Positions 23,571-33,689 of a DNA stretch of 64,000 nt are shown one piece after another. The translations under genes and the position numbers were made by a program. The stretch's first letter is position 1. Each line of letters opens with the position of its first letter. Under the pieces are notes generated by a model that saw nothing but the letters and a program-made list of their open reading frames with translations, searched no databases and was not told the origin of the DNA. Source of the stretch: Phoronis australis (taxonomy: Eukaryota > Phoronida > Phoronidae). The stretch is from NCBI GenBank assembly GCA_002633005.1, contig NMRA01000437.1, positions 154,330 through 218,329 on the forward strand, written 5' to 3'.

Positions 23571-23651
23571 GTGGAGCCACAAGCACCATTATACCTCCTG
23601 ATGGTGGAGGTGTTACTACTACCTTTGGAGCTACTACTGTACAAGGAACTG
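23571..23651 (+). CDS. Exon: Gly/Thr-rich stalk
   Basis: It encodes G-G-A-T-S-T-I-I-P-P-D-G-G-G-V-T-T-T followed by FGATTVQGT. The acceptor is tttttctacag and the donor gtaagt, phase 1-1. It is the membrane-proximal stalk segment before the transmembrane exon. Confidence 0.78.
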
Positions 23652-25765
23652 GTAAGTTCGCATTATGAGTGCGTCTCAATTAAGGTAATTTGTTTGTGCG
23701 CACCCCGGATCACACACAGAGCTGGGTGCAGGCACCTCATTATCTGTGGTTCATTAGATGCCCACAGTCGGAAAGCCAAAAGGTCCTTTCATATTAACTT
23801 AACTTGAAGCCTGGATGTGATGGAGGAAGTTAAGTGAACCGTTCATACCAGCTTCAGTAGATAACAGCGTGGAAGTAAACAGTGGGTGACGCTGTCATCA
23901 TTGAAGTAATCGTAAGGTAGCGCATCCCGTGCGTGCAAAGATTTTTACAATGTGACGATTTGAGAACATTTACACGTGCTACTTGACATATAACTTATTT
24001 ACTCGAACAAAATGCAAGCAACTATTGGCGATGACACCCCACTTTTATTGTTGACGATAGTTAAGTGGCCCCTGGTGATAACTTCCATGAGATTGAAGTT
24101 TACTGTTCATACCACACTGCAGCGTTGACGCTTCGCTGTTAAATCCACCTGTTCACTGTGAAGTTAACTGGTGCGGTTAGCATCAATCCATAACCGAAAT
24201 TAACTGTTCAAACTGAACACAACTCCCCAAAACATCGACGCTTCAGCATTAGTATGAATAGGCTTTATGAATGCCTGTTGCTGGTTGGTATAACAAGATT
24301 TGTTACTGACTGCAACCCCCAAAACATTGGCACATCGATGTCAGTATGAAAGAGTCTTTAGGATGTGATCAGCTCAACAGTCAGAGTAATTGGTATCTGG
24401 TAAGATGGACACCACTTTCTGTTAGAGGTAGAGTTTGGTGACAGGACAGTCAACAGAATACGCACACTTGATTGAGGATGTGTAGTTATATACTAGGCAC
24501 ACATTGCCCTAGTGCATGAGTCTAGATCGTTCTATACGAGTCATCTGACGTTTTTGAAGAACTTGTGACTGATGGTGTTGGTCTTGAAGCAAACAAGCAA
24601 GAAACTGTACTACCCTGGGTGTCACATGTGTGATAAATTGCATTATTTATGAAGTTCAACTATGTATTTTGTGGAGGTTCAAAATTATACTGAAAAGGAA
24701 TTAAAAACAATTATTTTGACTATTTACTGAACTTTTAATTTGGATTATTTATTGGTATAACACTGATTTTAAGTTGTTCCTTAGTCAGATCAAAAGTGAT
24801 TTCTGACCCTTATCACAGCTTGAAGGTTCTTGGTCCATAAACTGTCCTGCCAGGTCAATTGATCCCAATTAACAGCAATATCACATTCCAAGTCAAGAAA
24901 TCATGCATCTAGTGCCGAGTAACGGCAAATGGTCTAACTTGAAACTATTTTTGAGAGTGAAAAGTGCATTAATAGCGGTATTGAGGCTTTTTGTTGAAAC
25001 GAAGGATGTTGTGATGTTTGTTGTGAAAATTATGACTTGAAAGAAGCAAGTCGTTAGTGCTACAGGAGCAGTAAGGTGTCTTTTGCTTGACCCAATTTCT
25101 AATTCTGTTGTTCGTGATGGGTTGAGTTGACAGGGACGAAACGCAATTTCTTTCATTCATGGACATTTCGTGACATTGGTCATTTTGTGTGTGAATTGTT
25201 AAATCATTGTTATTGGCACATGCTCGTTATTGTTGTTGGTAACTGAATAATAATTATATGAACTGTGGTCAAGTTTATGTCTGCTGCAAGGCAATGTTCT
25301 CACGGAGCATGCAGCTTTGTGCTCACAACGTTTTACATTGTGAACATGGCAGTTTTTTATACATTTGACAGGAAACGTGCCATATCTTTACACATATTAC
25401 ATTCTGCCAGATGGCAGATTTTCTACGCGAATTACAAGCTTTTTACACGAATGACACATTTTTGCCATGTTTGAGATGCTTTAAGCTTTAAATGTAGTAC
25501 GTGTGAAATTCTCACCTGGGAGTTTTGCAGCCATTTTTGCCAAGACCGTGCCTAGGACTTTGATTAAACGGGCACCAGAGGGTGTGGTATGTGTTAGTAT
25601 TAGCTGTTAGTGTTAACTGTATATTGTTGGTTACACTGTAGTTGGAGAATAGTGCAATCTGCTGCTGCTGAAGTGAGTATCAAAAACAGGTGTGGGATCG
25701 CAATAGCAGCACTGTCAGATGTGATGTGTGATGAGTTACAAAGTACTTAAATTTATTATTTGCAG

Positions 25766-25892
25766 GTGGCAACGAGTCTGGTCAATCCGTTGGAGTTATT
25801 GTTGGTGTCCTCGTTGGCGTTGTTGTATTAGTTGTAGTTGTGGTGATTATCGTGTATGTCATCAAACGACGCCCGTGTCCCACGTTTAAGAG
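25766..25892 (+). CDS. Exon: transmembrane helix
   Basis: After G-G-N-E-S-G-Q-S comes an uninterrupted run of Val/Ile/Leu/Gly of about 24 residues, then V-I-K-R-R-P-C-P. This is a single-pass helix with a basic stop-transfer signal and a membrane-proximal Cys that could be palmitoylated. Acceptor tttgcag, donor gtaaat. It enters in phase 1 and leaves in phase 2, the first change of exon phase and therefore a likely seam between extracellular and intracellular modules. Confidence 0.9.
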
Positions 25893-27242
25893 GTAAATTA
25901 GTTAATCATTCTTCTAGAACATCTTAAATGTACTTGCCTCAATGTACCATTCACAGGTCAGTCCCTAGTTAGGGAATCTCCAAGGTTGAATGGCATAAGG
26001 ATGCTGTTTTTAGGGTTGGCAAAAAGATTTTGCCTCGGAAATTGGGCCCCCTCAGAACATGCTAGATCTGCCAGTGGTAAGAAAGATGGTACACAGCTGA
26101 AGGTTTGAGTATTCTTGCTTCAGTACCACAAGTATGACAGACTTTAATTAGTACTCCTCAATCTCATTACGTTGATTGTTCTGTCTTATCACTGGATTTT
26201 AACCTGTGTGGTGTTGTAAGCAAAATGACCGTGAAGCAATCTTAGGGTACTCGTGTAGGGACTTTAAACTGGACACGCTGTTATCATTGATTTGAGCGGG
26301 CTCGTCCTTCAAGAGAGCAAAAATTGAAAACAAACATTTCAGTTAATTTGGGAACTCGTAATGTGTGACAGCCTGAACATTGCATGTCTTCTGCAAAACA
26401 AAGACTTGCAATTTGCTAAGGAATTTTGATCATCCCACGTAGGTGAGTTATCTATTCAGGATGGTCGGTCATGACGAAATTGCGTGTAATGCTCAAGTTG
26501 AACTGGAACCCTAACGTATCATCATGTAAAATTTTGGAATATCACATCTCAGAAATGGCTGATCATATACTTTATGAAAAAATTCAGATTCCAGGCTTTT
26601 ATGCATTATTCCCCATAATTCTTTTAGGAATAATTGTTTTTAAAGTGTTCTCCTTTTGCTTGATGGACTATCAAAAAAGGACTTACATGATTTCTTTGAA
26701 AAGCTCAAAAACTGTACAAAACCAAAAATAATGAAATGATGATTTCAAAAACTGTAGTGTTTTTTTAGATTTCATCTTGAATTCTTATATTTAATGAAAT
26801 TTTGTCATGTTGTTGATACCATTGTTTTGCTATGGGTGTTCCATTCTTTTTAGTGAATTTTTCTAAAACGATATAGTCGTGAGACCCATTCAGTATTAAG
26901 TCAAAAATCAAATAATTTCTAAATGCTTTCTATTCTTTGTAGACATATGGCTTAATACACTGACTAGTCTATAAGGTCCCACGTTGTATTAACAAAGTGC
27001 CGTTGCTTTATGAGAGAAGAATGAACACAATTGTGCTTCAAGCAATCCAATGTAATTTTTCTTGTCGTGGAGTTAAAATCATTCCATAGTTTTGTAAGTT
27101 TTGCTAAATACATAAGCTAGTCAATAAGGTCTTACATAAGTAACTTTTTCTATGAGGGAAAAATGAACATAATTTTGTTTCAAACCATTTAATGTAATTG
27201 TTCGTCTGAGTAGCTTAATATGATTCTGTTACTTAAATGAAA

Positions 27243-27553
27243 GCAGCTTCCTTGCATTCAATAAGGAAAGCGTTTCGAACTGCTTGGGGGGATTGGGCTT
27301 GAACGAGGGGCTTGTGGAAAGCGCTTTCATTTTTGGTGACCATTTGTCAAGCTGCATCGTCAACAAAACCAAAATGGAAAGCAGACTGTTCATAAGCGAC
27401 GTCCAATAATTTGAAGCGTTCGCAGGAAAGCGCTTTCATTTTTGGAGAGTGTTTCTCAATCTGCATCACCAACAAAACCAAGATGGAAAGCAGGTCGTTC
27501 ATTAGTGATGTCCAACAATTCGAAGCGCTTTCCTTATTGAATGCAAAGCTGTT
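27243..27553. mobile_element. ~310-bp MITE with ~35-bp inverted termini and internal direct repeats
   Basis: The left end (cttgcattcaataaggaaagcg) and right end (cgctttccttattgaatgcaaag) are inverted copies. Inside, a ~100-bp unit (ggaaagcgctttcatttttgg ... caacaaaaccaa-atggaaagcag ... gtccaa-aatt-gaagcg) occurs twice in direct orientation. No coding capacity. Located in the intron after the TM exon. Confidence 0.8.
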
Positions 27554-27650
27554 TTTTGTAAAGTTTTAAACTATTTTGCCAATTTAGGACGGATTCATGA
27601 TGCCATGAAAATGCCAGTGTTGCTTCATTTCCTATTAATTTGTTCCCTAG

Positions 27651-27750
27651 CAACCGTGGATCACCTTATGCTAGATCGGGAAGCAAGAACAGTCCTTCAA
27701 GGGTACACTATGAAGCTGGTGCAGACGACGTTGGCTACTCCAATGGATAT
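27651..27750 (+). CDS. Exon: cytoplasmic juxtamembrane segment 1
   Basis: It encodes S-N-R-G-S-P-Y-A-R-S-G-S-K-N-S-P-S-R and then a Y-E-A-G-A-D-D-V-G-Y-S-N-G-Y end. Ser/Arg-rich, with three tyrosines in its second half. The acceptor tgttccctag is in the right phase for the AG left by the TM exon; donor gtgagt in phase 0. No domain recognised. Confidence 0.8.
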
Positions 27751-29100
27751 GTGAGTTCCATTATGCACTACATCTCATTTTGCAGCCGGCAAAATGGAAT
27801 ACTTCTTAGTTGTTAGGATTTGAATAGCTAGATACTGCAGCACTTAGATGGAATTTCTGTCCGACATCTTTTCTTTTGCATTAAGTTGTTGTCTTTGCAA
27901 ATTATACCCCTTGGTTTTTAATTGGTATTCCCCTGTCTTGCCGGATAAGGGAACAATTGAAGTGGATGCCAGTGACAGCATTGCCTAAATTACATTCAGT
28001 GAAGGATGTTCTTGATGCTGCATGCCATAAAAACTCTGAATTCAACATTAAAAGTTGAGTCTGCAGAGATTGATTGGTTTTATGGTAAGTCAAACCACCG
28101 TAGAGCTCTGTAGAAAGGACAGTGCTGGAGAAGCAGTTATTTTTTAGGTAATTCGGAGTTCAGTGCTAGAAAAACTACTGAAGGATGATGTTTCCACTGC
28201 TTTGTGGACGATTCACAATCAGAAAAACATATCGCAAAAACATCCCATGTGTTCCAATGGCTTCATGGGCCCAGACTGAAGTTTTGAGGGGTTTCACACA
28301 ATGCAAGGCTTGGCCTCAATTGATGTGTGGTGATTTTATTTTAAAAAAATGAATTAAAATCGGTACTGCTGGAGATTGATTTCAACTGCATAGTGATAAA
28401 CTGTCAGGGGAGATATGAGAGGTGTGGTGGCAGTGAGGAGACAGGAACAGTCAGACTTGCACAGCCAATGACACGACAGCCATTTTTGCTATTGGCATAA
28501 GCGCTAGTGAAAGGCTGGCACATTAAGTCACCATGGAAACGCGGTGTTAAGGGGGGGCGTTAAAGACAACTTCTGTCAAAGAAATTAACTGGGGATTTAG
28601 ACTAGTTACGGGTATAAAATTGGAATTGACTTGTTCCTCACTCTGAAGAGAAAAGATTTTTGTTCTTGCAAAAAGTGACAGTTCATTATTTCTGGAGACA
28701 TTGCGCAGCAAATAAAGTGAAACGCCATGACAGGTCAACTTACAGACTGTTCTGTAAGAGCAAACCACCAGTTCTTTCCAAGTCCAGAATTCACATCTAT
28801 TTTGACCGAGGAACATTTTGAGATGTATTTAACAGCAAGTAGGCTTAAGTCAAATTTTTTTGAAGGAAAGCGAGTTTACTGTCGTTTTACTTGAGAAGAG
28901 TTCTGACTACCATTCTGGGTTTACCGAGATACTTAATAAAAATTAGGCGCTTTGTAATATAAATGTGTTATCATGTTGGATGTATTAATAAAATGTTTTT
29001 CCTGGGAGCTATTGGTTGTTTTTCATATTCTAAGTGTGTCAGAGTTTTTTAAAAGGCACAAAAGTTAGGTAGAATATCTCAGTTGACTCTGATGTTAGAG

Positions 29101-29193
29101 AAGCCGTGGGTCTGTTCCCTGAAAAGCGACCAAGCCGTGGGTCTGTTCCCTGAAAAGCGACCAAGCCGTGGGTCTGTTCCCTGAAAAGCGACC
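29101..29193. repeat. Perfect 31-bp tandem repeat, three copies
   Basis: Three consecutive identical 31-bp units (aagccgtgggtctgttccct plus gaaaagcgacc). They are adjacent without spacers, so this is a minisatellite and not a CRISPR. Located in the intron between the juxtamembrane exons. Confidence 0.95.
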
Positions 29194-29549
29194 AAGACTT
29201 GAGACAGAAAATTGTTCTTATCCTCCCAATTCATTATTAGCGCATCATTGCTGGAAATGATTTTTACAAATTTTTTAGCGAGTAGCAGTTATGTTTATGT
29301 TCTCGGATACTTTGTTGTTTTGATAAATTGAATTAATAATTACTTTTCAGAAATAGTTGTGGGCAACTTAAGAACGAATTTCTGTCTTATATCATAGATC
29401 ACTTTTCATGAGGTATACCCCTGCACTGGATTTTTTCAGACTCTAGGTTAATTGACTCTCTGCAAGCTTCACATTCTCTTCACTTTCAACTCGTGCATCT
29501 TTAGCTGAAGTCTACACATAGTAAACAATTTTCCTTTGTTTTATTGCAG

Positions 29550-29646
29550 TATCATAACCCAGATCTTTTGGTGAATAGTAACTTGGTGGATCGGCAACCA
29601 TTTGGAAGTGTCACCAACAGAGCTTTTGATCCAAACGAAACATTAG
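29550..29646 (+). CDS. Exon: cytoplasmic juxtamembrane segment 2
   Basis: It encodes Y-H-N-P-D-L-L-V-N-S-N-L-V-D-R and then a short F-G-S-V-T-N-R-A-F-D-P-N-E-T-L linker leading into the SAM domain. Acceptor ttttattgcag, donor gtagga (weaker), phase 0 to 1. No domain recognised. Confidence 0.75.
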
Positions 29647-30294
29647 GTAGGATAACTCTTCAGTTATTTGGCTTAAAAACAATTTTCAGTTTGTATTTTT
29701 AAGGCAAGAGTGCCACAGTGATAGTTCTTCATGTGGTGTTTGCTGACCATTGTACAGTGCACACTATCTATTGTTGCTATTGAGATAATTTTTCTTTTAT
29801 CTTTGTTGAGTATTGAAATTTTAAGTGACTAAGTAAATCATCAATGTTTGTAAAAGATGATAGCTTAATCCATTGCAATCGACTCGTTCACATTTTGTTC
29901 TTGGACGGGATAAACTAGTCTGCATAGTAGATTAGAATTTTGCAGACCCTTGTAAATCTTGGGTGTTATTCACACACACACAACAGGAGTTTTGAAAGTG
30001 GCTTGCAAGGTCAGTGAAAGTAGTTCTTTGTGAACCCTTCTCTGAGTGGAGAACTCTGTCCCAGTTTGACTGCGTAACTAAACAAGGCTTAGCAGAAGGT
30101 TTATAGTCCTGGCCCGAGAAGATAATTGTTTTACTACCCCCTTTGTATAGCTGAATAGCTAAGCCCAGAACGTTATTTGAAGTCCTGTGGGAACAATTTT
30201 CAATATTTTGTTTGAAGTCTGTTGTAATCTTTTTTGACTTAAAAAAATTGGGGATTCATTCTAACGTTTGACTTTGAAATGTTTTCATTATGTG

Positions 30295-30430
30295 CCAGTG
30301 TTAGAGCTTACCTGGAAGGATTACGCTGTGTGAGAAGTGTGTTTTGCATGTGAAATGATCACAAGTAATTTCTGGCTTAACTGGCCCCAGAAGAAAGATT
30401 TCACAGGAAATTAGGGTAGTAAGGGGTATC
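30295..30430 (+). pseudogene. Decayed duplicate of the SAM exon
   Basis: Bases around 30310-30425 (cctggaaggatt, gatcacaagtaa, ctggcttaactg, cacaggaaatta, ggtagtaagggg) align with the functional SAM exon and its donor region at 30518-30660 (cttggaaagatt, gatcacaagtaa, ctggctaaactg, cacaggaacttta). Indels and substitutions break the frame. It lies about 215 bp upstream in the same orientation, indicating a local tandem duplication of the exon. Confidence 0.7.
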
Positions 30431-30517
30431 GAAATAGTTTCTTTCATTGCACCCAGATATTCTTATGTGGGTGTTCTTTGCTGCACTGTGTTTAAACTAA
30501 CTTATTAATTTTTGTAG

Positions 30518-30643
30518 ATGCTGATGTGAGAGAATTCTTGGAAAGATTGGGCTTTGAGCAATTTGTTCCTGTATTCCAACGGGAACTGATCACAAGTAAC
30601 ACTCTGGCTAAACTGACCCTAGAAGATCTCACAGGAACTTTAG
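30518..30643 (+). CDS. Exon: SAM domain, N-terminal two thirds
   Basis: It encodes V-R-E-F-L-E-R-L-G-F-E-Q-F-V-P-V-F, then E-L-I-T-S-N-T-L-A-K-L-T-L-E-D-L. This is the SAM pattern (FL..LGL..Y...F....I....L..LT.EDL...LGI). SAM domains bind other SAM domains or form polymers. Acceptor tttttgtag, donor gtaggg, phase 1-1. The last SAM helix is at the start of the final exon (31231-31283). A decayed copy of this exon lies about 215 bp upstream. Confidence 0.88.
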
Positions 30644-31230
30644 GTAGGGGAGTAAGGGTCAGCGACGGTAACACTGTCTGAACTAGGCCATTGCTGGCAC
30701 CGAAGGTAGCCATCACGTAATGGTGCCATAAGGTTTTGTTCCCGAAGCACCACCCTTTTGTTGAGAGATAACTACATAAACCTAACCCTTTTGTTACTAA
30801 GATAATTCGATATTTTAAGTCCATTAAACATGAAAAAAGGCAAGAGAGGGGTCATGTCAAAAATGAGACAACATGTTTTACAACCAAAGTTTCTGACCCT
30901 TTTGTGTGTAGTTGGAAATGGAACATGTTGTAGAGTTTAACCAACTCCCAAAGTGAACCCTTTTTTAAAGAAATTAATTAAAGCTGAATGGCTCCTTTTT
31001 TGGTAACTTTGTCTGAAAAGGCACCCTTTCATATGTAAACTGGTCATGAAAAATCAACCTTCTGATTATGCAATGAGTTCCATATACCTCTTCTGTTGGA
31101 TTGCCCACAGCTATTAAATTGATAATTGTTACCATGTCTGTGTATTCGTTTTTATCATTATCCTCAAAATTGTACTCTCCACCTCAGTGTGTTGTGTTTA
31201 ATTCAAAATGCACATCTTTGTCCATGCCAG

Positions 31231-32087
31231 GTATACCACTTGGTCCAAGCAAGCGTATGATGGAAAAGATAGCTGACATGGCTCCTTATGAAGAGGCCGA
31301 GTTTCACAGAACGAACCAGGGAGACTACACTCGACTTCGTGATCCAGCGTACCAGCAGCTGGACAGGTCACGAACTGGCCAACAAGGGGTGTATTCATCC
31401 ATACAGCCGCCATTGTACCAGAAGCTGTCGAAACCTGGAGACACTGCGAGGGCTGAGTACTCTACCCTGGACCAGCATGTGTATCAGAAAACAGACAGAC
31501 AGAAGAAACACGGTTCACACTATCAATCCTTGAACTATGGAGAATATTACGCCGATGGTAGTAGCACCATTGGCCATAGCACTGGTGAGACAGAAACTGG
31601 AAGACTACCAGGAGAGGTGTATTTGGATGTCCCGCTCTATATGGAGACCGATCTCCATGACGCACATTCAAAGGGCGCCTACACGGAGGTGGGAAGTTTA
31701 TATTCATCTGTTGCTGAGCCACGTAATCACTCCAAGGATGATCCCATGAGACAGGGGAGCACTGTAAGTTTGATTTCACAATCCAGTGTTGCCTCTAGTG
31801 TCACCGCTGGTATACCAACAGAACCGCCTATCTATTTCCATTGTCCAATCACAAATGAGATCATGCAGGACCCAGTAAGGGCAAGTGATGGACGTACATA
31901 CGAGCGGTCGTCAATTATGCGTTGGTTGAGTACGCACTCAACATCTCCGGTCTCCAAGCGACCCATGACGGATAAGTCCCTGGAGAGCTGTGTGGAGCTG
32001 AAACGACAAATCAATGAATGGAGGAAACAGAGGTCAAAGATGAAGCTAGGCCGACCTTCGACCCCTATCACTGGCATTGATTGTTAA
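31231..32087 (+). CDS. Final exon: end of SAM, tyrosine-motif tail, U-box, stop
   Basis: It starts G-I-P-L-G-P-S-K-R-M-M-E-K-I, the last SAM helix. From 31326 to 31712 follows a tail with nine YxxL/I/V motifs, several in doublets spaced by four residues (YTRL-x4-YQQL, YSSI-x4-YQKL). From 31824 to 32030 lies a U-box: F-H-C-P-I-T-N-E-I-M-Q-D-P-V, then S-D-G-R-T-Y-E-R, I-M-R-W-L and T-S-P-V-S. U-box proteins recruit E2 enzymes and act as ubiquitin ligases. The conserved Pro-Ile, Asp-Pro-Val, Gly-x-Thr-Tyr-Glu and Ser-Pro positions are kept, so activity is plausible. A basic tail ends at TAA 32085-32087. Confidence 0.92.
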
Positions 32088-32548
32088 GGATTGGATCTAT
32101 ATCATTTTGTACTTTTGCATTGAAATGAAGCTTTTTAGCCTCAAGTGGAGAGCTTTTAAATGGAGACTGCACCAATCCTAATTGTGTCAAAATGTATTTT
32201 GCGGAACAATCATTCCAGCTGATATTCAAGTATTCTTATAAATACTCAAGGTTTTTCACTTTGTTGTATTTCAGTGAAACAATGCCTATTGGTGTAAGAG
32301 CTTGTATTTACATATACATAACTTTTGTATAGTGTGTTATTTTTCGTTTATGATTTATCTATTTCGGAGAGTTTATATTATACTTATAGATCGTTGAGAA
32401 GGTGTTTAAACATGGTCCAGAATTGTTTGGGAGACAGTGTATCATTTGTTGCAGACTGTCATTATCAATTCCATAGGAATCGATTTCATGAGCTCCAGTG
32501 GTTTCGTTTTTTGACATCGCCATTCTGAATGAATGCAGTTTTAAGTAA

Positions 32549-32934
32549 AATAAATCAAAATATCTGTCAGTGTGTTGTTTCAACGTTCATCGGAACATGC
32601 CCCACTTCATTGCTTTCAACCCTTTGACTCAAGTGAGTCAAACTCAAGTGAGTCAAATGCTGTTTTTATCAGATAAATACTTATATGCTGTACTGATAAA
32701 CGTATGTCTCTGTAATTGATTTTTAGTCAAAATTGTTGTAACCCTTCGTGCCATATGTTAACAGTTGTCGAATGACTACTGGTCGCACAGTGTTGATAAC
32801 ACATATAACCATATATATTTTTATTTTTATTTGTATTCAGATACATGTATTGTTCTTATTTGGAATTCATATCCATATTTTGGTATCAGATAATGTATAT
32901 TCATGTTTCTCTTGGATTGTTGTTGTTGAATAAA
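32549..32934 (+). other. Candidate polyadenylation signals of the receptor gene
   Basis: AATAAA hexamers at 32549-32554 and 32929-32934 lie about 0.46 and 0.85 kb after the stop codon. Both are on the gene strand in T-rich sequence, so the 3' UTR probably ends shortly after one of them. Which is used cannot be told from sequence. Confidence 0.45.
32623..32657. repeat. Duplicated palindrome TTGACTCAAGTGAGTCAA
   Basis: The palindrome tttgactcaagtgagtcaaa is followed directly by a second ctcaagtgagtcaaa. Each half contains TGACTCA/TGAGTCA, the AP-1 core. It lies between the two candidate polyadenylation signals. Confidence 0.8.
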
Positions 32935-33091
32935 TTTCTTGTCTCTAACGTAATTTGGCATTTGCTGTATATTATTTTATGAGACAATTTCAGCTGATAC
33001 ATGTATGCAAGCATTTATGTGTCAGTGAGTCCTCTTAAATTTCTCCTGTTTACTCTACCAGTGCCTTGATGTACAGACTGCCTGTTGTATG

Positions 33092-33134
33092 TACTACATA
33101 CAGTACCTACGGTAGGTACTGTACACTGTATGTA
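33092..33134. repeat. Short inverted repeat (hairpin)
   Basis: Arms tactacatacagtacctac and gtaggtactgta(cact)gtatgtag form a near-perfect inverted repeat with almost no loop. It lies downstream of the receptor gene's candidate polyadenylation sites. Confidence 0.75.
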
Positions 33135-33689
33135 GCACTCCAATATATTGTATTAGTTTGAGGTTTATTTATTTCTGAGAGTACAGTATTACTATATAGA
33201 TTGATCTGGAGATGTTTAGATATAGTTGAAATTAATCTGGGCATACAATGAATGGCTTGTTGGTTACCACCATTATTACTGTCGTATGAAATTGTGCAAA
33301 AATTTGGCTATTGGCTAATCTGTTATTGACTGGCTAAACACCAAAAAAGAATTTTTGTCCATGTTCGTGTTGAATTTTTAACAGAAGTGCTTTATATAGG
33401 TTCTCACGTTGTGTTGCACTGTTTATTTCGCTAGTTGTATATTCATTTCACTCATTGCTTGATGATGGTACATGTGGTCTCGAAATATAACTAGTATTTT
33501 AACTTATTTGTCCGTTATGTCTCTTGGTGTTTTGATTCATAGCTGCACGCCTGAAGATAGGAGATTGCTTAGAGACTAGGAGCGGTCTGTATTAAACTGT
33601 CAAACAAAAAGTACAGTCCTGTCTTCAACAAACTTTATGTTATGGTATTTAAAAACATCGAATTCGCACTTGCAGGATCCAGAGTTTTC

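Larger units (their letters stand above)
923..32087 (+). other. Gene span (3' part): SRCR-CUB-mucin-TM-SAM-tyrosine-rich-U-box receptor
   Basis: This entry covers the whole visible gene; its exons are listed separately. Eighteen exons join in one open frame of 3,324 nt including the stop. Domain order is partial SRCR, SRCR, CUB, Ser/Thr/Pro stalk, one transmembrane helix, SAM, tyrosine-motif tail, U-box. Extracellular ligand binding by SRCR and CUB, SAM-mediated clustering, SH2 docking on the tail and ubiquitin transfer by the U-box are known properties of those families. Their combination in one membrane receptor is inferred from exon order, strand and phase. The signal peptide and first exons lie left of the window. 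Introns are long (up to about 6 kb) and full of repeats. No gene symbol is justified. An alternative is two adjacent genes, but the TM, juxtamembrane, SAM and U-box exons connect in phase without an intervening stop or start. Confidence 0.8.

Noticed and set aside
29101-29193. Three 31-bp repeats considered as a CRISPR-like array
   Set aside because: The units are adjacent with no spacers and the context is a eukaryotic intron.
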